A stretch of 64,000 nucleotides of DNA from Sphingomonas panacis. Its GTDB lineage: Bacteria > Pseudomonadota > Alphaproteobacteria > Sphingomonadales > Sphingomonadaceae. Shown here piece by piece: positions 10,825 to 18,795 of the stretch (the stretch's first letter is position 1; every line of letters begins with the position of its first letter). Under the pieces are notes generated by a model. That model was not told where the DNA came from and did not search any database. It was given only the letters and a program-made list of their open reading frames with translations. The translations under genes were made by a program, and so were the position numbers. The stretch is from positions 1,550,001-1,614,000 of the forward strand of contig NZ_CP014168.1 in NCBI RefSeq assembly GCF_001717955.1, read 5' to 3'.

Positions 10825-11796
10825 TCAGCGCTTCTTGGGCGGCATGCCTTCGCTCGGCACCGCCTTGCCGGTCGGCGCGTCGCCCTTCGTGGGGTCCGGG
10901 CGCAGGCCGAGCGTGATCAGCAGCGACGACGACACGTAGATCGACGAATAGGTGCCAACCACGATGCCAAGGATCATCGCCGCGGTGAAGCCCTGCAGCA
11001 CATGCCCGCCGAAGATCAGCAGCGCGACCAGCGCGATCAGGATCGTCAGCGAGGTCATCACCGTGCGCGGCAGCGTCTCGTTGACCGACAGGTCGACGAT
11101 CTGCGGCATGTCCATCTTACGATAGCGGCGCATGTTCTCGCGGATGCGATCGTCGATGACGATCTTGTCGTTGATCGAATAGCCGATGATGGTCAGCACC
11201 GCCGCGACGATGTTGAGGTCGAACTCCAACTGAGTGAGCGCGAAGAAGCCCAGGGTCATCAGCACGTCGTGGACGATCGCGACCACCGTCGACACGCCGA
11301 ACTGCCATTCGAAGCGGAAGATCGCGAACAGGCCGATGCCGAACACCGCGAGCACCACCGCGAGCGCACCCTTCCAGATCAGCTCGCCCGAGACCTTGCC
11401 CGAAACCGCATCCTGCTTGGAGAATTTGGCGTCGGGGAACTTGGCGTTGATCGCCGCCTGGACCTTCTGGACGACGGCGTCGGTCGCGCCCTTGTCGGTG
11501 CTCTTGGGCGGGGGCAAGCGGATCGACACCGTCCGCGGATCACCGAACTGCTGGAGCCGCACTTCGCCCAGGCCCAGATTGTCGATCGTCGAGCGCAGCG
11601 AATCGAGGTGCGGCGGAGTCGCGAACTTCTCCTCGATCATCAAGCCGCCGACGAAATCGACGCCGAGATTGAGCCCGCGCACGGCGGTCAGCCCGATCGC
11701 GGCGATCGACAGCAGCATCGTCAACCCGAACGCCCACGCGCGCAGCGAGACGAAGGGCAGGTTGGTGTTGTCGGGAACGAGTTTCAGCAGGCGCAT
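10825..11796 (-). CDS. secF: Protein translocase subunit SecF
   Basis: 323 residues. SecF pairs with SecD to use proton motive force in late Sec export. The family N-terminus is present (TAVRGLNLGVDFVGGLMIEE), with a first periplasmic loop and then five further membrane segments that include IGYSINDKIVIDDRIREN, the conserved SecF motif with the charged residues of the proton path. It is 100 bp from secD, the gap being filled by a double-hairpin repeat. Confidence 0.97.
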   Translation of the reverse strand: MRLLKLVPDNTNLPFVSLRAWAFGLTMLLSIAAIGLTAVRGLNLGVDFVGGLMIEEKFATPPHLDSLRSTIDNLGLGEVRLQQFGDPRTVSIRLPPPKSTDKGATDAVVQKVQAAINAKFPDAKFSKQDAVSGKVSGELIWKGALAVVLAVFGIGLFAIFRFEWQFGVSTVVAIVHDVLMTLGFFALTQLEFDLNIVAAVLTIIGYSINDKIVIDDRIRENMRRYRKMDMPQIVDLSVNETLPRTVMTSLTILIALVALLIFGGHVLQGFTAAMILGIVVGTYSSIYVSSSLLITLGLRPDPTKGDAPTGKAVPSEGMPPKKR

Positions 11797-11805
11797 ACGG
11801 GTCTC

Positions 11806-11886
11806 GTCACCCCAGCGAAAGCTGGGGTCTTTTCGGGGAGGGCGTTACGCGCGCCGCAGGGAGACCCCAGCTTTCGCTGGGGTGAC
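11806..11886. repeat. Double-hairpin repeat between secD and secF
   Basis: Two hairpins, each with a 7-bp stem: CCCCAGC-GAAA-GCTGGGG at the left and CCCCAGC-TTTC-GCTGGGG at the right. They are mutually inverted and about 40 bp apart. The whole unit is an inverted repeat of about 81 bp. It resembles a dispersed repeat seen in many sphingomonad genomes (from memory). In the secDF mRNA it could slow exonucleases or adjust the secD:secF ratio. Confidence 0.85.
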
Positions 11887-11896
11887 GGTGTCGGTT

Positions 11897-13495
11897 TCAT
11901 ATATTCATATCCGTAGGCCGCGCGCGGCGGATCCACGTTACCACCAGCATCCGCGTGAACACCACGGCGGTGAACACCGAGGTGCCGATGCCGATCAGCA
12001 GCACGATCGCGAAGCCGCGGATCGGGCCGGAGCCCATCAGCAGCATGATGATCGCCGAAATGGCGTGCGTCACGTTCGCCTCGAAGATCGTGCGGCTGGC
12101 TTCCTTGTAGCCCAGTTCCACCGACTGGAGCACGCTGCGCCCGCGCCGCCGCTCTTCGCGGATACGCTCGTTGATGAGCACGTTGGCGTCGACCGCGGTG
12201 CCGACCGTCAGCACGAAGCCGGCGATGCCCGGCAGCGTCAGCGTCGAGTTGAGCAGCGCCAGCACGCCGACGATCACCACCACGTTGATGATCACCGCGA
12301 GGTTCGCATAGACGCCGAACCGCCCGTAGGTGACGAACATGAAGATCATCACCGCGATCACCGCAATCGTGCAGGCGAGCACGCCGGCATGGATCGAATC
12401 GGCGCCGAGATCGGGGCCGACGGTCCGCTCCTCGACCACCTTCAACGCGACCGGCAGCTTGCCCGAGCGCAGCGCGATGGCGAGCTGGTTGGCGCTGTCG
12501 ACGGTGAAATTGCCCTCGATATAGCCTGAGCCGCCGAGGATTTCGGTGTTGATGCGCGGCGCGGAGATAACCGTGTTGTCGAGCACCACCGCGAAACGCT
12601 TGCCGATGTTGGTCTGCGTGATCCGCGCGAACTTCTTGCCGCCTTCGCTGTTGAAGGTGAAGTTGACGATCGGCGCGTTGTCTTCCTGCTTGTTGCTCTG
12701 CGACGCGGTGACGAGCTGGTCGCCGGTCAGGATCGCCTGCCGCTTGACGAGGATTTTGCCACCGGGGCCGCCCTCGGCGTCGGCGAGGAGCTGCGTGCCG
12801 AGCGGCACGATGCCCTTGGCTGCGTCCTCGGGCGAGATCGGCGTCTCGTCGACCATCTTGAATTCGAGCTTGGCGGTCTTGCCGATCAGCTCCTTCAGCG
12901 CCTGCGGGTTCTGCAGGCCGGGCACCTGCACGACGATCCGGTCGCTGCCCTGGCGGACGATCGTCGGCTCCTTGGTGCCGAGTTCGTCGATACGCTTGCG
13001 CACGACTTCGGTCGCGTCGCCCATCGCTTGGCTGATCGCCTGGTCGAGACCCGCCCGGGTCGGCGTCATCACCACGCGCGTGCTGTCGACGACGTTCAGA
13101 TCCCAGTCGCGCTGGCCGGTCAGCCCCGCGCCGGCGGTCAGCTTGTTGAGCCGCTCGCGCGCCGCGTCGATTTTGGTGACGTCGCGCAGCATGAAGCTGA
13201 TCTTGCCGTTATCGGTGGCGATGTCGCCGATGTCGATCGCGGGTGCGCGCGACATCTCGCTCTGGATCTGGTCGCGCATCGTATTGATGCGGGTTTTCGC
13301 GAGATCGGCGGTGTCCGCCTCGAGCAGCAGATAGCTGCCGCCGGCGAGATCGAGACCGAGGTTGACGCGCGGGTGTGGAATCCAGCCCCACGCCTTGGTC
13401 TGGTCTTCGGGGAAGAAGCTCGGGATCGCCAGCGCCATCAGGCAGGCGAGCAACCCCAGGATCGAGGCGATCTTCCAGCGCGGGAAATCGAGCAT
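11897..13495 (-). CDS. secD: Protein translocase subunit SecD
   Basis: 532 residues. SecD has an N-terminal membrane segment, a large periplasmic P1 domain (starting LGLDLAGGSYLLLEAD) and five further membrane segments. The hallmark GTAVDANVLINERIREERRR lies in the C-terminal membrane part. It works with SecF and YajC at the SecYEG channel. It starts 4 nt after the yajC stop, so translation is probably coupled. Confidence 0.97.
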   Translation of the reverse strand: MLDFPRWKIASILGLLACLMALAIPSFFPEDQTKAWGWIPHPRVNLGLDLAGGSYLLLEADTADLAKTRINTMRDQIQSEMSRAPAIDIGDIATDNGKISFMLRDVTKIDAARERLNKLTAGAGLTGQRDWDLNVVDSTRVVMTPTRAGLDQAISQAMGDATEVVRKRIDELGTKEPTIVRQGSDRIVVQVPGLQNPQALKELIGKTAKLEFKMVDETPISPEDAAKGIVPLGTQLLADAEGGPGGKILVKRQAILTGDQLVTASQSNKQEDNAPIVNFTFNSEGGKKFARITQTNIGKRFAVVLDNTVISAPRINTEILGGSGYIEGNFTVDSANQLAIALRSGKLPVALKVVEERTVGPDLGADSIHAGVLACTIAVIAVMIFMFVTYGRFGVYANLAVIINVVVIVGVLALLNSTLTLPGIAGFVLTVGTAVDANVLINERIREERRRGRSVLQSVELGYKEASRTIFEANVTHAISAIIMLLMGSGPIRGFAIVLLIGIGTSVFTAVVFTRMLVVTWIRRARPTDMNI

Positions 13496-13499
13496 CGGA

Positions 13500-13850
13500 T
13501 CAGTCGTTCGCGGGCTTGGCGAGCGGGTTGGTCACTTCCGACAGCGTCGCCTTGACGACGCGGATGCGGACGTTGGGCGCGACCTCGACCTCGACATACT
13601 GGTCCTCGACGCGAGTCACCTTGCCGAGCACGCCGCCCGCGGTGACGACCGAATCGCCCTTCTTGACGCCGTTGATCTTCGCCTGCTGCGCCTTGATGCG
13701 CTGTTGCTGCGGGCGCAGCAGCAGGAAATAGCCGACCACCGCGATCGCGATATACGGGAAGAACAGCAGGAACATCGACGCCACACCACCGCTACCGCCA
13801 GCGGCGGATGTGGAGGTGGCGGAAGCGGCAAGGGCTGAGGTGGCGAACAT
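13500..13850 (-). CDS. yajC: Preprotein translocase subunit YajC
   Basis: 116 residues with one membrane helix (FLLFFPYIAIAVVGYFLLL) followed by the family motif RPQQQRIKAQQAKINGVKKG and a small beta domain (GGVLGKVTRVEDQYVEVEV). YajC associates with SecDF. It is the first gene of the yajC-secD-secF-Mth938 run. The Ala/Ser/Gly-rich N-terminal 25 residues are longer than in E. coli and may be processed. Confidence 0.95.
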   Translation of the reverse strand: MFATSALAASATSTSAAGGSGGVASMFLLFFPYIAIAVVGYFLLLRPQQQRIKAQQAKINGVKKGDSVVTAGGVLGKVTRVEDQYVEVEVAPNVRIRVVKATLSEVTNPLAKPAND

Positions 13851-14042
13851 GGCGTCCTGAACAAAAGCTGCCGGCGAAGCACCGGGCGCGGAGGCGGCAG
13901 CCGCCCCGCTTACAAGCGGCGCGCGCTACCATCATCGCGAGGGCCACGCAACAATCCGCTGCGCGTGTTGCAGGCGCGACAGGCGGGATAGCGATCTCGC
14001 TTGCATCCCGCGGCCCTTCCGCCTACACGCGCCTCCCTCGGT

Positions 14043-14119
14043 CGGGGCGTAGCGCAGCCTGGTAGCGCATCACACTGGGGGTGTGGGGGTCGCAGGTTCG
14101 AATCCTGTCGCCCCGACCA
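14043..14119 (+). tRNA. tRNA-Pro (GGG anticodon)
   Basis: 77 nt cloverleaf with acceptor CGGGGCG pairing CGCCCCG, D-arm GCGCAGCCTGGTAGCGC, anticodon stem TCACA/TGTGG with loop CTGGGGG (anticodon GGG), T-arm GCAGGTTCGAATCCTGT and encoded CCA. Confidence 0.96.
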
Positions 14120-14241
14120 GAGAACACCAAGCATTTCAGCCCGGAATCGCGAGTTTCGCGTTCCCTTTGCGCTCATGTCGACCGGGGATTCGTCCCCTAT
14201 TGTCGGCTTTACCGCGCCGCGCGTGCTGAGTAACTGGAGCG

Positions 14242-14679
14242 ATGCGCCTGAAATCTACGCCAGAAGATGAGGCCGCGCAGGCCGCGATGATCCGAGCTTT
14301 CGGCATGGTGTTGGTGCCGGGAATGATTTTCGTCTTCGGCCTTATATATCTGGTTTCCCCGAGATATTCTCCGCCATCGCAGGCGTGGGCGAACGGTGTA
14401 TATCGGAACCCCTGCTGCGCGCCTTTGACCTTGCGCGATGGCGTGATCTCCACGGGCGTGGAAACCGCGCATTACAAAGTCACGGACAGTAAACGCGGCT
14501 TTTGTATTGAAGTCGATCGCGGCGTTAGTGTCGATCGCGGATCTGTCCGGTTTGGCGGTACGCTTCAATATGTCTTTTTCAACAAGGATAGCGAGGCGAT
14601 GCCGGCCATACACGAAGCTTACGCGCTTCATCTGATCGGCGCCAATGACATGACCGACTATGCGTTCGTGAAACGCTGA
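14242..14679 (+). CDS. Hypothetical protein with one N-terminal membrane helix
   Basis: 145 residues. The helix at about residues 20-40 (FGMVLVPGMIFVFGLIYLV) anchors a domain with two adjacent cysteines (NPCCAPL) and a later cysteine (KRGFCIEV). GGAGCG stands just before the ATG. Codon use is visibly less GC-rich at third positions than in neighbouring core genes. It sits between tRNA-Pro and an oppositely oriented tRNA-Val, a typical place for acquired genes. Family not recognised. Confidence 0.65.
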   Translation: MRLKSTPEDEAAQAAMIRAFGMVLVPGMIFVFGLIYLVSPRYSPPSQAWANGVYRNPCCAPLTLRDGVISTGVETAHYKVTDSKRGFCIEVDRGVSVDRGSVRFGGTLQYVFFNKDSEAMPAIHEAYALHLIGANDMTDYAFVKR

Positions 14680-14708
14680 ACTGCCATTGCGCCGTTCTCG
14701 TTCGGCGA

Positions 14709-14784
14709 TGGTGGGCGATGACGGGCTCGAACCGCCGACATTCTCGGTGTAAACGAGACGCTCTACCAACTGAGCTAATCGCCC
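14709..14784 (-). tRNA. tRNA-Val (TAC anticodon)
   Basis: 76 nt on the minus strand: acceptor GGGCGAT pairing ATCGCCC, D-arm AGCTCAGTTGGTAGAGC, anticodon loop TTTACAC (anticodon TAC) on a CTCG/CGAG stem, T-arm GGCGGTTCGAGCCCGTC, encoded CCA. Confidence 0.95.
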
Positions 14785-14891
14785 CCTCACGGGAATTCGG
14801 GGCTTTTAGGGGGTTTTGGCCTCCGGTCAATGCTCTGCGAGCGGCACGGACCGCCCGGTGGCCGCTCTGTAGTCGTAGCGACACGGAAATC

Positions 14892-14920
14892 TTGCGCCGC
14901 AAATAAATTGGCGTTACAAA
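14892..14920 (+). promoter_or_regulatory. Candidate brnTA promoter
   Basis: TTGCGC at 14892-14897 and TACAAA at 14915-14920, spaced by 17 bp, inside a locally AT-rich stretch. The expected start of transcription falls on or next to the brnT GTG at 14927, and no Shine-Dalgarno precedes that codon. The transcript may therefore be leaderless. BrnA-type antitoxins usually repress their own promoter. Confidence 0.45.
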
Positions 14921-14926
14921 TAATCC

Positions 14927-15190
14927 GTGGATATCGAATTCGATCCCGCAAAGGATGTGGCCAACGTCGCCAAGCACGGCCTTTCGCTCGCGGACGCGGC
15001 GGAATTCGATCTCTCCACCGCCGTTGTGCTGGTCGATGATCGCTTCGACTATCGCGAGACGCGCTATCGCGCATTCGGCTTGGTCGGAGGGGAGGCGCGT
15101 TGCCTCGTCTTCGCGGTTCGCGGCGCCACGATCCGCGCGATCAGCTACCGCCGCGCGCACCGAAAGGAGATACGCCGACATGGCCTCTGA
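14927..15190 (+). CDS. brnT: BrnT-family toxin
   Basis: 87 residues starting at GTG: MDIEFDPAKDVANVAKHGLS, the usual BrnT N-terminus, then a compact alpha/beta RelE-like fold with the conserved end ISYRRAHRKEIRRH. BrnT toxins are ribonucleases that stop translation; Arg and His in the final segment contribute to activity in the family. The stop overlaps the start of the antitoxin gene by 11 nt. This toxin-first order is normal for the BrnTA type. Confidence 0.92.
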   Translation: MDIEFDPAKDVANVAKHGLSLADAAEFDLSTAVVLVDDRFDYRETRYRAFGLVGGEARCLVFAVRGATIRAISYRRAHRKEIRRHGL

Positions 15191-15464
15191 GAAAAATCCG
15201 CCCGTCGCGTTCGACGATGATAACCCCGAGTGGCTCGATCAGGATTTTGCGGCCGCGAGACCCGCCGCCGAGGTGCTGTCGCCTGACGTGCTCGCGGCGT
15301 TCGGCAAAGGCAAGCGGGGTCGGCCGACGGGGTCGACCAAGGCGGATGCGAAAAAGCAGGTGACGTTGCGGCTCGATCCGGACGTGCTCGCCGGCTGGCG
15401 CGAGACCGGCCCCGGCTGGCAGGTGCGGATCAACGATGCGTTGCGCAAGGCATTGTCGAACTAG
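15180..15464 (+). CDS. brnA: BrnA-family antitoxin
   Basis: 94 residues from the ATG at 15180, overlapping brnT. The N-terminal part (FDDDNPEWLDQDFAAARPA) is acidic and would wrap the toxin; the C-terminal part (KKQVTLRLDPDVLAGWRETG, then INDALRKAL) is a ribbon-helix-helix DNA-binding domain. It neutralises BrnT and probably represses the operon. The frame continues upstream inside brnT but without family resemblance. Confidence 0.92.
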   Translation: MASEKNPPVAFDDDNPEWLDQDFAAARPAAEVLSPDVLAAFGKGKRGRPTGSTKADAKKQVTLRLDPDVLAGWRETGPGWQVRINDALRKALSN

Positions 15465-15550
15465 GAGCTCGCGCAACCATCGCCGCCGCCCCCCGGCACG
15501 CGCGCCCCCTTTGCGTGCGCAAAGCATCGTAACGTTTGCATCTTTCGCAC

Positions 15551-15589
15551 TTGTCAGCCATTGCACGCGCATTATCTGCACATGCAGAT
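15551..15589 (+). promoter_or_regulatory. Candidate promoter and operator of the marR-efflux operon
   Basis: TTGTCA (15551-15556) and TATCTG (15573-15578) with a 16-bp spacer. The -10 overlaps a perfect inverted repeat ATCTGCA-CA-TGCAGAT (15574-15589). A 16-bp palindrome on the -10 of a marR gene is the expected place for autorepression. Because the palindrome contains an ATG, it also argues that translation starts downstream, at 15606. Confidence 0.6.
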
Positions 15590-15605
15590 ATTTCGGAGGC
15601 AGGTT

Positions 15606-16097
15606 TTGGCACGGCTCACCATAGAGGATTGCGCGACGCAGCGCTCACCGGGGCGGATGCTTCGGCGGCTCGAACAGCACGTCAAGACGTTGCTCGAACG
15701 GCGATTCGCGGCGGAGGACGTCACCGTCACGCAGTGGATTGCGCTCAAGGTCGTTCGCGACGGCGCGATCTCGAACCCCGGCGAGCTGGCGCGCGAGCTC
15801 AACATCACCAGCGGCGCGACCACCCGGCTGATCGACACGCTCGAGGAGCGCGGGCTGATGCTGCGCGATCGCAACGCCGAGGATCGCCGCGTCGTCGGCC
15901 TCAAGGTGAGCGCGGCGGGCGACGCCAAGATCGAGGCGATCGCGCCGATCGTGGTGTCGGGCTGGAACACGCTGATCGCCGACTTCAACGATGACGAGGT
16001 CACGCAATTCTCGTCGATGCTCGCGCGGTTGCTGGTCGTCGCCGAACGGATGCTCGCCGAGGAACATGCCGGTTTCGTCGTGGAGACAGTGGAATGA
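15606..16097 (+). CDS. MarR-family transcriptional regulator
   Basis: 163 residues from a TTG at 15606, chosen because GGAGG lies 7 nt before it; an in-frame ATG at 15582 lies inside the putative operator. The protein has a winged-helix core (VTQWIALKVVRDGAISNPGE; ITSGATTRLIDTLEERGLML; the wing RDRNAEDRRVV). It most likely represses the efflux genes that follow and is released by a drug or phenolic ligand. The stop overlaps the next start as ATGA. Confidence 0.9.
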   Translation: MARLTIEDCATQRSPGRMLRRLEQHVKTLLERRFAAEDVTVTQWIALKVVRDGAISNPGELARELNITSGATTRLIDTLEERGLMLRDRNAEDRRVVGLKVSAAGDAKIEAIAPIVVSGWNTLIADFNDDEVTQFSSMLARLLVVAERMLAEEHAGFVVETVE

Positions 16098-17533
16098 GCC
16101 GCCCGCTCATCACCCGCGGCATCGCGGCGGCGACCGCGCTGCTGCTCGCCGGCTGCGCGAGCGTGCCGCGCGATGCCCCGCAGGTCGCACAGCTCAAGCC
16201 GGTCGCGCTTGGCCTGAGCGACGCAGCGCCCGCCGTGTCGGATCGCTGGTGGGACTCGTTCGGCGATCCGCAGCTCGGCCGGCTGGTCGAACTCGCGCTC
16301 GCCGGCAACCCCAACCTCGCCGGCGCGCTCGCCCGCGTCCGCGCGGCGCAGGCCGCGATCGACGTCCAGCATGCCGGCCAATTGCCGCAGATCACCGGCG
16401 ACGCCGGGCTTCAGGCCGAGCGGTTCAGCGAACATTACGTCATCCCGCCGCCCTATGGCGGGCGCACCTATGCGGTGCCGTCGCTCGCGGCGAACCTGTC
16501 ATGGGATCTCGATCTGTTCGGCCGCCAGCGCGCTTTGGTCGCGCAGGCGCGCTCGAGTGAACGCGCCGCCGAGCTCGATGCGGCAGCCGCGCGGCTGATG
16601 ATCGCCACTGCGGTCGCGCAGAGCTACGCCAGTCTGGTCCAGGCCGACCGCCAGGCCGAGATCGCCGACCGTTTCGTCACCACCCGCCAGCAGGCGCTCG
16701 GCTACGTGCAGTCGCGGATCAAGCACAAGCTCGCCAGCGAGTTCGAGGCGCGCACCGCCGAAACGTTGCTCGCCGAGGCGCGGCAGGCCAAGGTGCGCAG
16801 CCTTCAGCAGCATGATCTCGCGGTCCATGCGCTCGCCGCTCTGGTCGGGCGCGGCGCCGATTTCTATCCGCAGATCGCGGCCTCCACGCTCGCGCTCGAT
16901 CGTCCGCCCGAAGTGCCGGCGGTGCTGCCAGCCGATCTGCTCGGCCGGCGGCCTGATCTGCTCGCCGGACAGGCGCGGATCGACGCGGCGGTGTCGGGCC
17001 GGGCGGTCGCGCGCGCGGATTTCATGCCCAACGTCAACATCTCGGCGCTCGCCAGCCTGGCGGCACTCGGGCTTGGCCAGTTCTTCACCGCCGGCTCGGC
17101 GCAGGTATCGGGCGGCGCGGCGATCCATCTGCCGATCTTCGAGGGCGGCCGCCTGCGCGCGCAATATCGCGGCGCCGGCGCTGATCTCGACAAGGCGGTC
17201 GCCGATTACAACGCGAGCGTCATCACCGCGGTGCGCGATTCGGCCGATGCCATCACAAACGTCCGCGCCGCCGATGCCGATCTCGCCCAACAGGACAAGG
17301 TCGTCGCCGGGCTTCGCGACACGGTTCGGCTCGACGCGGTACGCACCTCGACCGGACTCGGCTCGCGACTCGACGCGGTCGATTCGGGCTTCCGCCTGCT
17401 CGAAGCCGAGCAGGGCCGGATCGACGCCGAGGCCAACGCCATCACCCAACGAATCAAACTCATCGCCGCGCTGGGTGGGGGCTTCGATCCCCGCGTCGCG
17501 GTCGCCGCAAACACCAAGGGGTCGGGACTATGA
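16094..17533 (+). CDS. Outer membrane efflux lipoprotein, NodT family
   Basis: 479 residues. The signal peptide ends with a lipobox (LLLAGC). Two OEP repeats follow, with the NodT-type start RWWDSFGDPQLGRLVELAL and long coiled helices of the periplasmic tunnel. It forms the outer-membrane channel of a tripartite pump. It overlaps marR by 4 nt and the membrane fusion gene by 4 nt, a tightly coupled operon. Confidence 0.93.
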   Translation: MSRPLITRGIAAATALLLAGCASVPRDAPQVAQLKPVALGLSDAAPAVSDRWWDSFGDPQLGRLVELALAGNPNLAGALARVRAAQAAIDVQHAGQLPQITGDAGLQAERFSEHYVIPPPYGGRTYAVPSLAANLSWDLDLFGRQRALVAQARSSERAAELDAAAARLMIATAVAQSYASLVQADRQAEIADRFVTTRQQALGYVQSRIKHKLASEFEARTAETLLAEARQAKVRSLQQHDLAVHALAALVGRGADFYPQIAASTLALDRPPEVPAVLPADLLGRRPDLLAGQARIDAAVSGRAVARADFMPNVNISALASLAALGLGQFFTAGSAQVSGGAAIHLPIFEGGRLRAQYRGAGADLDKAVADYNASVITAVRDSADAITNVRAADADLAQQDKVVAGLRDTVRLDAVRTSTGLGSRLDAVDSGFRLLEAEQGRIDAEANAITQRIKLIAALGGGFDPRVAVAANTKGSGL

Positions 17534-18795
17534 CCGAATACTCGACGCGCATTGACCGTGATACCGCACGCGACGACGGGGACGATATGCCCGCCGCCGC
17601 GCCCGTCACCACCGCGGCGCCGCCACCGGAGCCGGCACCCCAGCCCGCCGCCGCCCCACCGACGGCCAAGTCGCGCACGCGCCGCATCGCCTTCATGATC
17701 TTCGGCGCGATCCTGCTAATCGCCGCGATCCTCTATGCGATTCACGTCCTCACCGCCCCGCCCACCGAGGAGACCGACGACGCCTATGTCGGCGGCAATG
17801 TGGTGAGCGTCACCGCGCGTGACGGCGGCACCGTGCTCGCGATCCACGCCGACAACACCCAGGCGGTCAAGCGCGGCCAGCCGCTGATCGATCTCGACCC
17901 CGCCACCACCGATGTCTCGCTGCAAGCCGCCGAGGCCGCGCTCGGCCAGGCGGTGCGCGGCGTGCGCTCGGACAGCGCTTCGGTCGACGAGGCCAGCGCC
18001 GAAATCGCGCAGGCCCGCGCCGATCTCGCCAAGGCGGGGAGCGACCTCGCCCGCCGCAAGGGCGCCGCCGCCGATGGCGCCGTCTCGGGCGAGGAAGTTG
18101 CTCACGCCGCCGATGCCGTCACCACCGCCAATGCCGCCCTCAACCTCGCGCTCGCCAAGCGCGCGCAGGCGGCGAGTGCGGTTGCGGGCACCAGCATTTA
18201 CACCAACCCGCGCGTGCTCGCCGCGATCGCCAATGTGCGGCAGGCGGCGATCAACTCCAGCCATATGCGGATTGTCGCGCCGATGGATGGCGTCGTCGCG
18301 CAGCGCACCGTCCAGCTCGGCCAGCGCATCGCCCCCGGCACGCCGCTGATGGCGGTGGTGCCGCTCGACAGCCTGTGGATCGACGCCAACTTCCGCGAGA
18401 CTCAGCTCGAAAAGATCCGCGTCGGCCAGCCGGTCAAGATCACCGCCGACGTCTACGGAGGCAAGCTCGCCTTCCACGGGCATGTGCTCGGTCTCGGCGC
18501 GGGCAGCGGCAGCGCTTTCTCGCTGCTCCCGGCGCAGAACGCCTCGGGCAACTGGATCAAGATCGTCCAGCGCGTGCCGGTCCGCATCGCGCTCGATCCC
18601 CGCGAGCTGCGCGCGCACCCCTTGCGCGTCGGCCTCTCGGCGAACGTCACGGTCGATACCGCCGATCAGTCCAAGCCGCTCGTCGCGATGAGCGCGCCCC
18701 CCGCCGGCGGCACGCAGGCCAGCCTCGACGGCGGCCCCGAGATCGACACGCGAATCCGCCAGATCATCAACCAGAATCTGGGCCGCGCGCGGTGA
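17530..18795 (+). CDS. emrA: EmrA-type membrane fusion protein (HlyD family)
   Basis: 421 residues: a Pro/Ala-rich cytoplasmic tail, one membrane helix (about residues 55-75, IAFMIFGAILLIAAILYAI), then TDDAYVGGNVVSVTARDGGT, the typical start of the lipoyl/barrel-sandwich domain, a helical hairpin, and a C-terminal beta part (LWIDANFRETQLEKIRVGQP). It bridges the EmrB transporter and the outer-membrane channel. It overlaps both neighbours by 4 nt. Confidence 0.94.
   Translation: MTEYSTRIDRDTARDDGDDMPAAAPVTTAAPPPEPAPQPAAAPPTAKSRTRRIAFMIFGAILLIAAILYAIHVLTAPPTEETDDAYVGGNVVSVTARDGGTVLAIHADNTQAVKRGQPLIDLDPATTDVSLQAAEAALGQAVRGVRSDSASVDEASAEIAQARADLAKAGSDLARRKGAAADGAVSGEEVAHAADAVTTANAALNLALAKRAQAASAVAGTSIYTNPRVLAAIANVRQAAINSSHMRIVAPMDGVVAQRTVQLGQRIAPGTPLMAVVPLDSLWIDANFRETQLEKIRVGQPVKITADVYGGKLAFHGHVLGLGAGSGSAFSLLPAQNASGNWIKIVQRVPVRIALDPRELRAHPLRVGLSANVTVDTADQSKPLVAMSAPPAGGTQASLDGGPEIDTRIRQIINQNLGRAR

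Noticed and set aside
18375..18791. N-terminal extension of emrB to an upstream start
   Set aside because: The extension lies inside emrA in another frame; the GTG at 18792 gives the family N-terminus and a 4-nt overlap.
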